Positions 9,091 to 17,808 of a DNA stretch of 54,788 nucleotides are shown here, piece after piece. Both the position numbers and the translations under genes were made by a program. How positions within the stretch are numbered: position 1 is the first letter of the stretch; each line of letters begins with the position of its first letter. This stretch comes from Thermoproteota archaeon (GTDB taxonomy: Archaea; Thermoproteota; Thermoprotei; Gearchaeales; Gearchaeaceae). Below the pieces are notes generated by a model. The model saw only the letters and a program-made list of their open reading frames with translations. It was not told the DNA's origin and did not search any database. The stretch lies in assembly GCA_021324265.1 (NCBI GenBank), contig JAJPJK010000014.1:1-54788 (forward strand), written 5' to 3'.

Positions 9091-9531
9091 ATGCGTTTAA
9101 AATGGTTAATGGTACCGCTGCTACTGATCATTCTACTAGGCATGATAGCCAATGTAAAGGCGGATGCTTTCATCGATTACAGCTTTGATCAAAAAAGAAT
9201 CATAATTACAGTTAATTACGGTATAAATGAACAGGACAAACCTAAAATCCTAGAAGTCTATGTCAACCACACACTTTATAGGGTATATTACTTCAGCGAC
9301 AACGAGAGTTTCCCGAAATACATCTACATAAACATGACAATAACAGGTTTTACTTCATTGTCGGTAAGGGCATATTACTCAATAACAGGATGGAGCAAAG
9401 AAAACGAAATTTACGTTAACAGCACAACTTATACAGAGCCTAACCTCAATCTTGGAAGAGAAATTGCGTTAATAATAGGAGTACTTATTCTTATCATAGC
9501 TATAATATTACTCTTTAGAAGAAAAAGCTAG
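9091..9531 (+). CDS. Small secreted protein with C-terminal membrane anchor
   Basis: I place the start at the ATG 9091 (146 residues): it gives a clean signal peptide (MRLKWLMVPLL... ending near NVKADA) and puts a TATA-like CTTATAAG about 26 bases upstream. An in-frame ATG at 9079 is possible. The body of about 90 residues is beta-rich and has several Asn-X-Ser/Thr sites (NHT, NES, NMT, NST). A single C-terminal membrane helix (ALIIGVLILIIAIILLF) is followed by the basic tail RRKS. The topology is thus outside domain, anchor, short cytoplasmic tail. No family is recognised. It is transcribed divergently from the GlmU-like gene, which is compatible with a glycosylated surface protein but proves nothing. 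Confidence 0.7.
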   Translation: MRLKWLMVPLLLIILLGMIANVKADAFIDYSFDQKRIIITVNYGINEQDKPKILEVYVNHTLYRVYYFSDNESFPKYIYINMTITGFTSLSVRAYYSITGWSKENEIYVNSTTYTEPNLNLGREIALIIGVLILIIAIILLFRRKS

Positions 9532-9971
9532 AGAGAATAGATCTGGCTTCTATCAGATCTTTCCTCTCTAATCAAAAGGGATGAAATATCTAGCTTTTGT
9601 TTATCCTTAACATGATTGAGGAAATCGCTCGTGTGCTTTATATCGAACTCGATCAAATCTATCATAAGCTTCCATATCTTCGAATAAATCTCTTCTAACA
9701 TCTCTTTAGGCATAACAGATATTATGGCTGGGTTTTGTAACCAATTCTCAAATCCTTTAATCGTGCGACTAATATGCTGGCATGCAGTTCTAGAAGCTAG
9801 CAATAAATTAAGCCTGTCAGCATCCTTATAATTCTTCGATTCGTAACTCTTAACAGCAATTTCAAGAATCTTCTTCTGCTCATTCACCCAATCTTGCATA
9901 CTTCTTACGAAGGTCTCGTTAAAGGCCATGTATAACATCTTATTCTGCTGTAGCGTATTTAAACTTAACAA
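9528..9971 (-). CDS. Conserved archaeal protein, DUF2153-like
   Basis: A 147-residue, mostly helical cytosolic protein without membrane segments. The pattern W-V-x-x-Q-K near the start, ADRLNLLLASRTACQHISRTIKGFENWLQ in the middle and MPKEMLEEIYSKIWKL after it resemble the crenarchaeal DUF2153 family as I remember it; the function of that family is unknown. The gene overlaps the end of the secreted-protein gene by four bases and is divergent from the methyltransferase gene 42 bases away. The start ATG (MLSLNTL) is the first one in frame; a second Met is at residue 12. Confidence 0.65.
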   Translation of the reverse strand: MLSLNTLQQNKMLYMAFNETFVRSMQDWVNEQKKILEIAVKSYESKNYKDADRLNLLLASRTACQHISRTIKGFENWLQNPAIISVMPKEMLEEIYSKIWKLMIDLIEFDIKHTSDFLNHVKDKQKLDISSLLIREERSDRSQIYSL

Positions 9972-10013
9972 GGCAAAGTTTTTTAAGAGTCTTGAATAAA
10001 AAGTTTAGTAGAA

Positions 10014-10523
10014 ATGACAGACAACTACATTCCTGAAGTACCATTTGTTCCAACGCCTGAAAATGTTGTTAGGAAAATGCTCCAACTCGCTGAACTCAAG
10101 CCTAAGGAAAAACTCGTTGATTTAGGTGCAGGAGATGGAAGAGTGCTTATAATTGGCGCTACAGAGTTTAAAGCGATGCCATGCATTGGAGTTGAGATAA
10201 GATCTGAGCTTGTTAAGACGATAAAGGAGAAAATTAAAAAGATGAATCTTGACGGCTATGTTGAAATAATTCAAGGTAATATGTACGAATACCCATTGAC
10301 AGATGCCGATGTTGTTACTCTATACTTATTGACAAGCGTTAATGAAAAACTAAAGCCCAAATTGGAAAGAGAATTGAAAGCGGGGGCAAGAGTAGTAACG
10401 CATGACTTTGAAATGCCAGGATGGATGCCTTATAAGGTAGAAGAAATTTATGATTCGGGGAGGACGCATAAAATCTATGTTTACAAAATGCCTCCCACAA
10501 AAAAGAGCCTTTTCTACAAATAG
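10014..10523 (+). CDS. Class I SAM-dependent methyltransferase, aKMT4-like protein lysine methyltransferase
   Basis: A 169-residue Rossmann methyltransferase. Motif I is VDLGAGDGRVL, the acidic end of strand 2 is GVEIRSEL, and motif IV lies near DADVVTLYLL. The N-terminal VPFVPTPENVVRKMLQLA and the short overall length match the crenarchaeal broad-specificity lysine methyltransferase aKMT4, a Dot1-like enzyme that methylates chromatin and other proteins. Two features of the family are visible: no added substrate domain and the NxxL segment after motif IV (TSVNEKLKPKLERELKAG). Methylation of many proteins is the known role in Sulfolobus; that this copy does the same is inference. The 3' end overlaps the convergent small gene by 10 bases. 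Confidence 0.75.
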   Translation: MTDNYIPEVPFVPTPENVVRKMLQLAELKPKEKLVDLGAGDGRVLIIGATEFKAMPCIGVEIRSELVKTIKEKIKKMNLDGYVEIIQGNMYEYPLTDADVVTLYLLTSVNEKLKPKLERELKAGARVVTHDFEMPGWMPYKVEEIYDSGRTHKIYVYKMPPTKKSLFYK

Positions 10524-10774
10524 GTAGAATTTTCAATAGCTTTTTGTAGATAATTCAGCATTTTTATGAAATTGAATTCGTCATTTTTCTTCAAAAATAC
10601 TAAGACATGCTTATCGTTAGTATATTGAACGAATACCTTTATCATTTGAAGTTGGATTTTTTTACCTTCACTATTAAGTCTTCCGTCTGAAATATAGTAA
10701 GAAAAGTTCCTTTTACTTTCTTCCAAAAGCGAGATGAGTTTTCTTCTTAAGTTAGGATCGTTTTCTTTTTTCAC
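10514..10774 (-). CDS. Hypothetical small protein
   Basis: An 86-residue, charged protein with no membrane segment. It appears to have a helical N-terminus (PNLRRKLISLLEESKR), a beta-rich centre (NFSYYISDGRLNSEGKKIQLQMIKVFVQYTNDKHVLVFLK) and a helical C-terminus. No family is recognised. It converges on the methyltransferase gene with a 10-base overlap and is divergent from the winged-helix gene 38 bases upstream. The coherent mixed alpha/beta composition favours a real gene. Confidence 0.55.
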   Translation of the reverse strand: MKKENDPNLRRKLISLLEESKRNFSYYISDGRLNSEGKKIQLQMIKVFVQYTNDKHVLVFLKKNDEFNFIKMLNYLQKAIENSTYL

Positions 10775-10812
10775 AAAGATTTATTTCAAGAACGGTATTT
10801 ATAGACGAGTTT

Positions 10813-11337
10813 ATGGGCGAAGACCAACTGGATGAACTTTCAAGAGAATTATTAGATATACTCAAAAAGAAAGGTTACTTATCTATCCAAGAAATGCTGG
10901 ACTGGATTAAATCGAAAAAAGGCAGTACGTTAGTATTGAGTGCTCTTATTTCAGAACTGGAGAGCAAAAATTTAATAAAAAAAAGTGGTTATTGGGAAAA
11001 TTCTGAACCTCTTTTTCCTTTACCTAAGCAAATAGAGTTGCTAAAGAAAGAAGAGAGCATTATAAAACAGCAACCTATCCAAGAACAAAAGGTTGAAATT
11101 AAACCCAGAAATGATGCAGAAGAAAGAATACTGGATTATCTAGCACGCTATTACAGCGTAGGCGAACTTAGGCTAAGACTTGAGATGGGAAATAAAATAA
11201 AAGAAATAGATCCAATCTTAAGAAGTTTAGAGGAAAGAGGATTGATTATCTGGGATAGAGAATTAGGTGTTATTACCGCGAGCGAAAAACTAATGAGTAA
11301 CTACAAGAGGACAAAGAATATTCTTGATGTGCTTTAA
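10813..11337 (+). CDS. Protein with two winged-helix-like domains
   Basis: A 174-residue soluble protein. Residues 5-60 (ELLDILKKKGYLSIQEMLDWI...SALISELESKNLIKKSG) and residues 102-165 (AEERILDYLARYYSVGELRLRLEM...ILRSLEERGLIIWDRELGVITAS) each show the helix-helix-helix-wing pattern of winged-helix domains. They are joined by a polar linker rich in Lys, Gln and Glu. No DNA-binding specificity or effector domain can be read. It could be a transcription factor, or a structural protein of a nucleic-acid machine like other tandem winged-helix archaeal proteins. It converges with the S25e gene with a four-base overlap. Confidence 0.6.
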   Translation: MGEDQLDELSRELLDILKKKGYLSIQEMLDWIKSKKGSTLVLSALISELESKNLIKKSGYWENSEPLFPLPKQIELLKKEESIIKQQPIQEQKVEIKPRNDAEERILDYLARYYSVGELRLRLEMGNKIKEIDPILRSLEERGLIIWDRELGVITASEKLMSNYKRTKNILDVL

Positions 11338-11660
11338 GCAGCTACAAATATTGGGTTCCTAGAAGATTTATAAGCGTATTTGATAACCCCTTCCTTCTCC
11401 AAAGACTGAAGTATGCGTTTTGCTTCACCCATTTTTATCCCATATTTAGATGCAATTACCCATGGAGATAAATATGGAGTTTCCTTCACTTCAGATTTAA
11501 CAGATTCCAGTATTTGTTCATTTATTACAGCTTGACTTTGCCTTTCCTTTTTCTCTGCTATACGTTGCTGTTCTTTTTTCTGTTTCTGGGCAGATTCTTT
11601 TAGAGCCTTTTCTTGACGCTTTGCTAATTGAGCAATACCCTTCTTGCCTTTTCCACCCAT
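11334..11660 (-). CDS. rps25e: 30S ribosomal protein S25e
   Basis: A 108-residue protein with the S25e architecture: a basic, Lys/Gln-rich N-terminal helix beginning MGGKGKKGIAQLAKRQEKA, followed by a winged-helix domain (residues 45-108) with the conserved PYLSPWVIASKYGIK and ILQSLEKEGVIK segments. S25e is a eukaryote-like small-subunit protein present in TACK archaea and absent from bacteria. It shares a short divergent spacer with the first ATP synthase gene. Nothing unusual is seen. Confidence 0.88.
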   Translation of the reverse strand: MGGKGKKGIAQLAKRQEKALKESAQKQKKEQQRIAEKKERQSQAVINEQILESVKSEVKETPYLSPWVIASKYGIKMGEAKRILQSLEKEGVIKYAYKSSRNPIFVAA

Positions 11661-11679
11661 ACTATTACAATATGCTAGA

Positions 11680-11692
11680 AATATTAATAAAC
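11680..11692. promoter_or_regulatory. Shared AT-rich promoter element between rps25e and atpH
   Basis: The element AAATATTAATAAA is nearly symmetrical. It is centred about 26 bases before the S25e ATG on the minus strand and about 28 bases before the atpH ATG on the plus strand, so one TATA-like block may serve both directions. This follows from spacing alone. Confidence 0.4.
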
Positions 11693-11714
11693 TTCTGCGA
11701 AGAACTGAGAATAA

Positions 11715-12029
11715 ATGAGCAAGATCAAAAGCATCGTAGATATCCTTGCTGAATTTGAAAAGGGCCTAGACGAGGTTGATAAGTTATCCGAGGAATTAAA
11801 GCTTAAGATCTTGAACGACATAGAAATCCAAGCGAATAGTAAATCACAAGAAATAATCGAAGAATTCAAAAAAGAGAAAGAGAAACAATTCAAGGAAGAA
11901 GAAGAGAAGGCAAAGAGAGATGCTGAAAAAATTATGAAAGAAGGAGAAAAAACATTAGAGGCTAAAAGAAAAGAACTGGAAAAGAAATTGGAATTGGCAA
12001 AAAATAAGGCAATAGAACTACTATTATGA
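11715..12029 (+). CDS. atpH: A-type ATP synthase subunit H (peripheral stalk coiled coil)
   Basis: A 104-residue protein that is almost one continuous charged helix (EEFKKEKEKQFKEEEEKAK...KKLELAKNKAIELLL), matching subunit H (AhaH), which pairs with subunit E in the peripheral stalks of the A-ATPase. Assignment rests on the coiled coil, the length and the position at the head of the ATP synthase cluster. Its stop overlaps the atpC start in ATGA. No globular domain or membrane segment is present. Confidence 0.8.
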   Translation: MSKIKSIVDILAEFEKGLDEVDKLSEELKLKILNDIEIQANSKSQEIIEEFKKEKEKQFKEEEEKAKRDAEKIMKEGEKTLEAKRKELEKKLELAKNKAIELLL

Positions 12030-13060
12030 GCAATTTTTACAGGGCGGGAAGAGCTAGAGCAAAGAAAGGATATTTGATAAGTGAAGAGATGATCGAAGGA
12101 CTTATAGAGCAAAAGACCATTGACGATGCCATCGAGATTTTGAAATCAACCGATTATAAAAAAGAAATCCTTGAGATTTCACAACCTTATAAACTTGCTG
12201 AAATCGAACAAGCCCTTCAAAAAAATCTTATAAGACATTTCTTTGAATTAATCACCACTAGCGCATATTCCAATATACTTCTAGCTTACTTTCACAAATT
12301 TGTAGCTAGGAATCTGAAAATAGTGCTCAAGGGTAAAGCGTTGAATAGGAAATATGAAGAACTTTACAAAAGCATAGTCCTTGATGCTGAAGCCTATCTT
12401 GGAAGAAGAGATCTTGTGGTTAAGACGCTCGAAGCACCATCTTTAGAAGAAGCAGTTCAAGTACTTAGCAGATATTCTTTTGGAAAAGAGGTTAACCTTG
12501 CTTATAACGCATATAAAGAAAGCAAGAGTTTATCCGTATTTGATATAATTCTTGACAGAGCTTGGGTGAACATGCTTATAGATGCCCATATATCGAGTGG
12601 AATTAAAGATAGAGAAGATACTAAAGATTTGGTAGGTTTTGAAGTAGATAGCTACAACATTCTTGGTTTGCTCAGAGCCAAATTCTTGGGCTTAAGTGCT
12701 AGCTTCCAAAAAGAAATACTAGCAAAGAAAAGCTATTATGTGGATCAGGACCTACTTTCCAACATAATAATAACAGAATCACTAGAATCATGCTATCAAA
12801 TCCTCAAGGGCTCTTATTATAGGCAACTCATTGGTGAAGAGATAAAAGAAAAAGAGGATATTGAAAAGTTAGAAGAGGGATTTAGAAAGTTAATTTTCCA
12901 GACGGCTAAGTCCAAGTTCGTGAAAAATCCTCTTAGCTTGGGAGAAGTTTTGGCATTCGTCAAACTTAAAGAATTTGAAATACACAATGTTATGACAATA
13001 CTGTTTGGAATAGAAAATGGCTTGGAAGCTAAGAGGATAAGGGAAAAACTACTTATTTAA
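12026..13060 (+). CDS. atpC: A-type ATP synthase subunit C (central stalk socket)
   Basis: A 344-residue helical protein starting SNFYRAGRARAKKGYLIS, the usual opening of subunit C/d, which links the rotating K ring to the central stalk. The typical segments YNILGLLRAKFLGLS and the C-terminal EFEIHNVMTILFGIENGL (the family's ExxNLRxIxxGKxxG position) are recognisable. It overlaps atpH by four bases and runs 12 bases into the 3' end of the oppositely oriented atpI gene. The gene order H-C departs from the common H-I-K-E-C order. Confidence 0.85.
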   Translation: MSNFYRAGRARAKKGYLISEEMIEGLIEQKTIDDAIEILKSTDYKKEILEISQPYKLAEIEQALQKNLIRHFFELITTSAYSNILLAYFHKFVARNLKIVLKGKALNRKYEELYKSIVLDAEAYLGRRDLVVKTLEAPSLEEAVQVLSRYSFGKEVNLAYNAYKESKSLSVFDIILDRAWVNMLIDAHISSGIKDREDTKDLVGFEVDSYNILGLLRAKFLGLSASFQKEILAKKSYYVDQDLLSNIIITESLESCYQILKGSYYRQLIGEEIKEKEDIEKLEEGFRKLIFQTAKSKFVKNPLSLGEVLAFVKLKEFEIHNVMTILFGIENGLEAKRIREKLLI

Positions 13061-15082
13061 TCTGAATTTTACTTTCGTCACCAGCCCTTCTGTATTGAAA
13101 GGTCTAAAAGGTTTACCTTCTCCGTAGTAGAATTTCGTGAACCACTCATATAGATGAAGCCTGAGCGCTTGAATGAACACCACAAAACCTTCGAGTGCAG
13201 CTATTCCTAAATTCCCTAATACCAACGCTACTCCAACTACGATCGTGGTTACAATAGGATTACCCAAGTATAGGTTAACTACAGAGCTCAAATAAAGTAA
13301 GAAGACAGAGTGAACGATTACGAGTATTGCAAGCCTTAAATAGCTTATGGTATTTGATAGGAGCCTCGTGATTGAATCAAATACCTCCATTGCTCCCTCG
13401 CCTAGTAAAGCCTTAGTATCGATATGTTCATGGCCTTCTAACTTATGAGCGATATATCTTGCTGTAAGAATCAAGATAAGACCTATCAATGCAGTGACTG
13501 AGAAAACTTTAGAATAAATATAGGCAGGTATTCCGAAAATGGTTTCTGCACTAGAGCTGTAAGCAGCTATATTCATTTGGAATACCCAGAGTCCATATAG
13601 AAGAAAAACACCTGAAATGTAAAAGATCAAGTACGAAATCGCCATGACTAGATCTTCCATATTGCTCGCCCTTAAACCATTGAATAATCTTATTCCCATG
13701 CCCAAAATTAGATGGACTATTCCAATAATGATACTTATAGCCAGAACAAATGTTATGCCTTCTGAATTTATTCCCTGCCCATGTTTGACCAATTCAATTA
13801 CTGGCTGATAATGTAGAAAAGGTATTGGGAAGCCAAAAAATTCGTTATGAAGAATTCCAAAAAAAGCGCTAGAAATACCTATACAAGTTAAAAGTATCCC
13901 CCACTGCCTCAAGTTACCAACACTTCTGAAATAAAAGAACAAACCTAAGGCCATTACCAACAGTCCGCCTCCGAGATCTGCATACATGAATCCATAGAAG
14001 AAAGTAAAGAAAATGAAAACAAATGGAGTTGGATCCAATTCGTTATAATTAGCAGGACCTTGCATGAAGGTTATGTTTTCAAAGGATTTAATTATACCTC
14101 TATTCACGATCAAGGAAGGAGCTTCCTTTTCATTGATTTCTTCGAATTCAATAAAGCTATCATCTGAGATCAACTTAACGAATTCGCTTTTAGACCTCAG
14201 AGGTATATATCCTTCAATAATAACAAAATTCTTAAGCGGTCTGGAGAGCTTTACATTGACAATATTAAGATATTGAAGATTGGCCAGCTCGTATAAAGAT
14301 ATTATTTCGTAGTATTTCATTTTGCTCTCATAAGCAAGCTTCAATTCTAGCTCGCTTACCTTTGCTTGTAATTCTTTTATTTTTTCATCGACCTTTTTCA
14401 GCTCATCGCCTATTGAGACATGCTCATATGGTATCTTTATCTGCACGATCTCCAAACCGCTCAAAATCCTGTTTATCTTTTCAGCTTGTTCGTTCCTTGA
14501 AATAATTAGAACAACAAACACATCACTCTTAACCTGTTCACTTACCAGAATTGCGTTTTCAGAGAGACTTTTCTTAAGCTCATTTAAAGTCTTAGAGTTT
14601 GTAGCTATGAATATCATGAAAAATCTTTTTATCCTCCTCACCTCTTCAAAATCTACACCTAACGAACGTAGGTATTCCAAATTGCGTCTATAGTTAGAAA
14701 GTTCAGATAGTTCTTTGGTATACTTCCTCTTATCTTCTATGAGAGGATAAATTACAGAATCGAGTTCGGACATCTTTTTCCTTATCTCGTTCACAAGTTC
14801 CTTGAAGTCGGTGAATTCATAGTCATATCTCTTTAGATGGACTCTATTCATTAAATAATCCATGACGCCGAATTCCCTCTTTATTCCCAATTCATTGGCG
14901 TAATTATCTAGTTGAGCCGAGATTCTACTGAGAATTTGCATATACTCCTCTGTATTTTGCACTCTATCTTGCCCTGCTTCAATGGTGTGAAACAACTTAA
15001 ATTCTATGAGTTTAGAGATTACATTGTCTATTCGCTGAACATCAGTTAATAGTGTAGCTTTTACCAGTTTTTCAACCGGCAC
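13049..15082 (-). CDS. atpI: A-type ATP synthase subunit I (a-subunit, membrane ion channel), on the opposite strand to the rest of the cluster
   Basis: A 677-residue protein with a soluble N-terminal arm (1-330, long coiled-coil segments) and a membrane half with about seven or eight helices that begins at TPFVFIFFTFFYGFMYADLGGGLL. The conserved C-terminal helices include NTISYLRLAILVIVHSVF with the channel arginine, and GFVVFIQALRLHLYEWFTKFY with the second arginine, both needed for ion translocation. The start is a GTG (second residue Pro). All neighbours of the ATP synthase run on the plus strand; this gene sits reversed between atpC and atpF and converges with atpC by 12 bases. Confidence 0.95.
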   Translation of the reverse strand: MPVEKLVKATLLTDVQRIDNVISKLIEFKLFHTIEAGQDRVQNTEEYMQILSRISAQLDNYANELGIKREFGVMDYLMNRVHLKRYDYEFTDFKELVNEIRKKMSELDSVIYPLIEDKRKYTKELSELSNYRRNLEYLRSLGVDFEEVRRIKRFFMIFIATNSKTLNELKKSLSENAILVSEQVKSDVFVVLIISRNEQAEKINRILSGLEIVQIKIPYEHVSIGDELKKVDEKIKELQAKVSELELKLAYESKMKYYEIISLYELANLQYLNIVNVKLSRPLKNFVIIEGYIPLRSKSEFVKLISDDSFIEFEEINEKEAPSLIVNRGIIKSFENITFMQGPANYNELDPTPFVFIFFTFFYGFMYADLGGGLLVMALGLFFYFRSVGNLRQWGILLTCIGISSAFFGILHNEFFGFPIPFLHYQPVIELVKHGQGINSEGITFVLAISIIIGIVHLILGMGIRLFNGLRASNMEDLVMAISYLIFYISGVFLLYGLWVFQMNIAAYSSSAETIFGIPAYIYSKVFSVTALIGLILILTARYIAHKLEGHEHIDTKALLGEGAMEVFDSITRLLSNTISYLRLAILVIVHSVFLLYLSSVVNLYLGNPIVTTIVVGVALVLGNLGIAALEGFVVFIQALRLHLYEWFTKFYYGEGKPFRPFNTEGLVTKVKFRLNK

Positions 15083-15104
15083 GATCCTATTTGTGGCTTA
15101 AAGT

Positions 15105-15114
15105 TATTAAAAAT
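15105..15114. promoter_or_regulatory. Shared TATA-like element between atpI (minus) and atpF (plus)
   Basis: TATTAAAAAT lies in a 49-base divergent spacer. Its centre is about 22 bases from the atpF ATG and about 28 bases from the atpI GTG. Read on either strand it is TATA-like, so one element could drive both genes and keep the inverted atpI coordinated with the rest. Spacing evidence only. Confidence 0.4.
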
Positions 15115-15131
15115 TAACGCTAAAAAGACCT

Positions 15132-15431
15132 ATGAAAAGGATCGTTGTAATAGGAGACGAGGAGTTTGTAGTAGGCTTCTCTCTTGCAGGTTGTGAGGGA
15201 TATATTGAAAACAAGTCTGAAAGAGTTCTTCGATTAGTAAAGGAGCTTATCGAGAAGGGAGATGTGGGATTAATATTACTCGATGAAAGAGTGATTGGAG
15301 AAAAGAAAAAGGAAATTCAGGAATTAAAGATGAAGAGTACATCCACTATTATCTATGAAGTCCCAGGGCCGGGAAGTGCAAAAAAGACAGAGGATTATAG
15401 AAAACTAATAAGACAAATACTTGGATTCTAA
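15132..15431 (+). CDS. atpF: A-type ATP synthase subunit F
   Basis: A 99-residue alpha/beta protein beginning KRIVVIGDEEFVVGFSLAG, the family signature of subunit F, which binds the central stalk subunit D and modulates ATPase activity. The strand GLILLDERVIG and the C-terminal PGPGSAKKTEDYRKLIRQILGF also fit. It begins the second, colinear part of the operon and is followed after three bases by atpE. Nothing is missing. Confidence 0.92.
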   Translation: MKRIVVIGDEEFVVGFSLAGCEGYIENKSERVLRLVKELIEKGDVGLILLDERVIGEKKKEIQELKMKSTSTIIYEVPGPGSAKKTEDYRKLIRQILGF

Positions 15432-15434
15432 GCT

Positions 15435-16028
15435 ATGGAAGCTCTTAAAAGAATGATTGAAGAGAATAGCGAAGTTACGAAGAATAAAAACCTTGCTGAA
15501 ATAGATAAATTAACTGTCCAAATAAACAAAATACTAGAGAAATATATTCAAAGTACGCTAAGCAAGTTGAAAGAAATAGAAGAAGACTATTCACGCAAGA
15601 TAGATTCGATGAAAAAAATGATCGTAAGCAATGCAGAGATCAATGTCAGAAATTCTTTACTTAAGCTCTACAGCGAATATGTAGATAAAGCATTGAATTC
15701 AGCACTTGAGGATATAGGTAAGGATAGAAAAAGATATCTCCAGAGCCTGGAAAAACTCGTATCAGAGGCTATTGAAAATGTAGGGGAAAAGAAGGTAAAA
15801 ATCTTTTGCAATGGTTCAGATGAAAAAGAAATTAAGAAAATTGCAAGCAAAATTCAGAAAGAAAGAGGTATAGAAGTTGAGGTTATAAGTAAAGAAGTAA
15901 GCAAATACGGCGGTGTAATAGCAGCTAATTCTGACGAAACAGTTTTTTATAATAATACCGTGGAAGCAAGACTTGAGAGGATGAAAGAGGATATAAGGAA
16001 AGTCCTTGGTGATATCTTGAGGGATTAG
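15435..16028 (+). CDS. atpE: A-type ATP synthase subunit E (peripheral stalk)
   Basis: A 197-residue protein: a long N-terminal helix (1-110, coiled coil that pairs with subunit H) and a C-terminal globular domain with a [16 protein letters not shown] and [25 protein letters not shown] pattern, the latter being the well-conserved subunit E signature (GGVxxxxxDGxxxxNxTxExRLE). It forms the peripheral stalk that holds the A3B3 head. It lies between atpF and atpA with 3-base and 1-base gaps, so it is cotranscribed. Confidence 0.92.
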   Translation: MEALKRMIEENSEVTKNKNLAEIDKLTVQINKILEKYIQSTLSKLKEIEEDYSRKIDSMKKMIVSNAEINVRNSLLKLYSEYVDKALNSALEDIGKDRKRYLQSLEKLVSEAIENVGEKKVKIFCNGSDEKEIKKIASKIQKERGIEVEVISKEVSKYGGVIAANSDETVFYNNTVEARLERMKEDIRKVLGDILRD

Positions 16029-16029
16029 A

Positions 16030-17808
16030 ATGAGCCAAGAAAAAGGTAGGATAACTTGGATTAGCGGTCCTACAGTAAGGGCCGAAGGTCTAGAAGGAGT
16101 AAAAATGTTCGAAGTAGTGTTTGTAGGCGAAGAAAGGCTAATCGGTGAAGTGATTGCAGTATCTGGTGATAAAGCTGTAATTCAGGTTTATGAAACTACT
16201 AGTGGTTTGAAGCCTGGTGAACCTGTATACAGATCCGGGGAACCTCTTTCTGTTATGTTAGGCCCAGGTATCATTGGTAGAACGTATGATGGTGTCCAGA
16301 GACCACTGGATGTCATTGCCACTAAGATTGGGCCTTTTGTAAAACGAGGAATTCAGGTAGATCCTATACCACTTGATAAAAAATGGTATTTTGAACCTGT
16401 TCTTAAGATTGGAGATAAGGTCAGAGGAGGATATGTTGTCGGATATGTGCAAGAGACCCCTCTAATAAAGCATTCAATTTTAATTCACCCAGAAGTAAGT
16501 GGCAAAGTTAAAAGCATTGTTAAAGAAGGTGAATATACCGCTAATGATGTAATAGCAGAAATTGAGAAAGATTCTGAGGTTTATAAAGTTAAGCTCTATC
16601 ACAGGTGGCCTGTAAGAAAGCCTAGGCCTTACGTACAAAGGCTCGAACCTGAAGTGCCTCTAATCACAGGGATGCGAATAATAGATACGCTCTTTCCTGT
16701 AGCAAAAGGAGGGACGGCAGCAATCCCTGGTGGCTTCGGTACAGGAAAAACAGTTACACTTCATCAAATCGCTGCTTGGTGCGATGCAAGAGTTGTAATA
16801 TACATAGGATGCGGTGAAAGAGGGAATGAAATGGCTGAAGTTTTAGTTAAATTCCCTGAACTAACCGATCCTTATAGCGGTAGGCCATTGATGGAACGAA
16901 CAATTTTGATAGCAAATACTAGCAATATGCCGATTTCTGCAAGAGAGGCGAGTATTTACACTGGTATTACTCTTGCAGAATATTATAGAGACATGGGTTA
17001 TGATGTTGTGCTTGTTGCTGATTCAACCAGCAGGTGGGCTGAAGCACTTAGAGAAATAAGTGGTAGGCTGGAAGAGATGCCAGCGGAAGAAGGATTTCCA
17101 CCGTATCTAGCATCAAGGCTTGCTGAGTTCTATGAGAGAGCAGGTCGAGTGGTCACATTCACACAGAATAATTCAATCGGTTCTGTAACCGTCGTAGGCG
17201 CAGTTTCACCTCCAGGCGGGGATTTCTCTGAACCAGTAACAGTGCACACTTTGAGGTTTGTAAGGACATTTTGGGGTTTAGATAGTGCGTTAGCATATTC
17301 AAGACATTACCCAGCAATAAACTGGATAATCAGCTACTCGCTCTATGTAGATGCAGTAGCAAGATGGTGGGAAAAGGAAGTAGAAAAAGGATGGCCTGAA
17401 CTAAGAAGAAAGATGCTAGAGATCTTACAAAAAGAAGATGAATTAAAAGAAATAGTTAAGCTCTTAGGTCCTGAGGCATTGCCCGATAGCGAAAAATTAG
17501 TATTGGATGTAGCGAGGATTATAAGAGAAGGATTCTTACAACAAAATGCGTTCGATCCTATAGATAGTTATTGTTCAGTTCAAAAGCAATACAAGATGCT
17601 CAAGATGTTTATGGAGTTTTATGAGAAAGCAAGGATTGCTCTAGAAAAGGGCGTTCCTCTATCTTCTATTCGAGCACTTCCAATAATCGCTAAAATGATG
17701 CGTGTAAGGTATACGGTTCCAAACGAAAAATTCATAGAAGTAGATAGCATTTCACAAGAAATAAATGATTCAATCAATAAACTTTTAGAGGGGATGAAAA
17801 GTGGCTAG
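16030..17808 (+). CDS. atpA: A-type ATP synthase catalytic subunit A
   Basis: A 592-residue catalytic subunit. The N-terminal barrel is followed by the non-homologous region (about 115-190, with [13 protein letters not shown]) that separates A from B subunits, the P-loop GGFGTGKT (234-241), the catalytic-Glu strand [10 protein letters not shown], the Walker B strand [20 protein letters not shown], and the C-terminal helical domain. The P-loop differs from the usual archaeal GPFGSGKT at two places: Gly235 for Pro and Thr238 for Ser. No intein is present. The stop overlaps the atpB start by eight bases. Confidence 0.97.
   Translation: MSQEKGRITWISGPTVRAEGLEGVKMFEVVFVGEERLIGEVIAVSGDKAVIQVYETTSGLKPGEPVYRSGEPLSVMLGPGIIGRTYDGVQRPLDVIATKIGPFVKRGIQVDPIPLDKKWYFEPVLKIGDKVRGGYVVGYVQETPLIKHSILIHPEVSGKVKSIVKEGEYTANDVIAEIEKDSEVYKVKLYHRWPVRKPRPYVQRLEPEVPLITGMRIIDTLFPVAKGGTAAIPGGFGTGKTVTLHQIAAWCDARVVIYIGCGERGNEMAEVLVKFPELTDPYSGRPLMERTILIANTSNMPISAREASIYTGITLAEYYRDMGYDVVLVADSTSRWAEALREISGRLEEMPAEEGFPPYLASRLAEFYERAGRVVTFTQNNSIGSVTVVGAVSPPGGDFSEPVTVHTLRFVRTFWGLDSALAYSRHYPAINWIISYSLYVDAVARWWEKEVEKGWPELRRKMLEILQKEDELKEIVKLLGPEALPDSEKLVLDVARIIREGFLQQNAFDPIDSYCSVQKQYKMLKMFMEFYEKARIALEKGVPLSSIRALPIIAKMMRVRYTVPNEKFIEVDSISQEINDSINKLLEGMKSG

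Noticed and set aside
10339-10536. Minus-strand open frame rich in Cys and His
   Set aside because: Antisense to the methyltransferase, whose motifs fix the coding strand.
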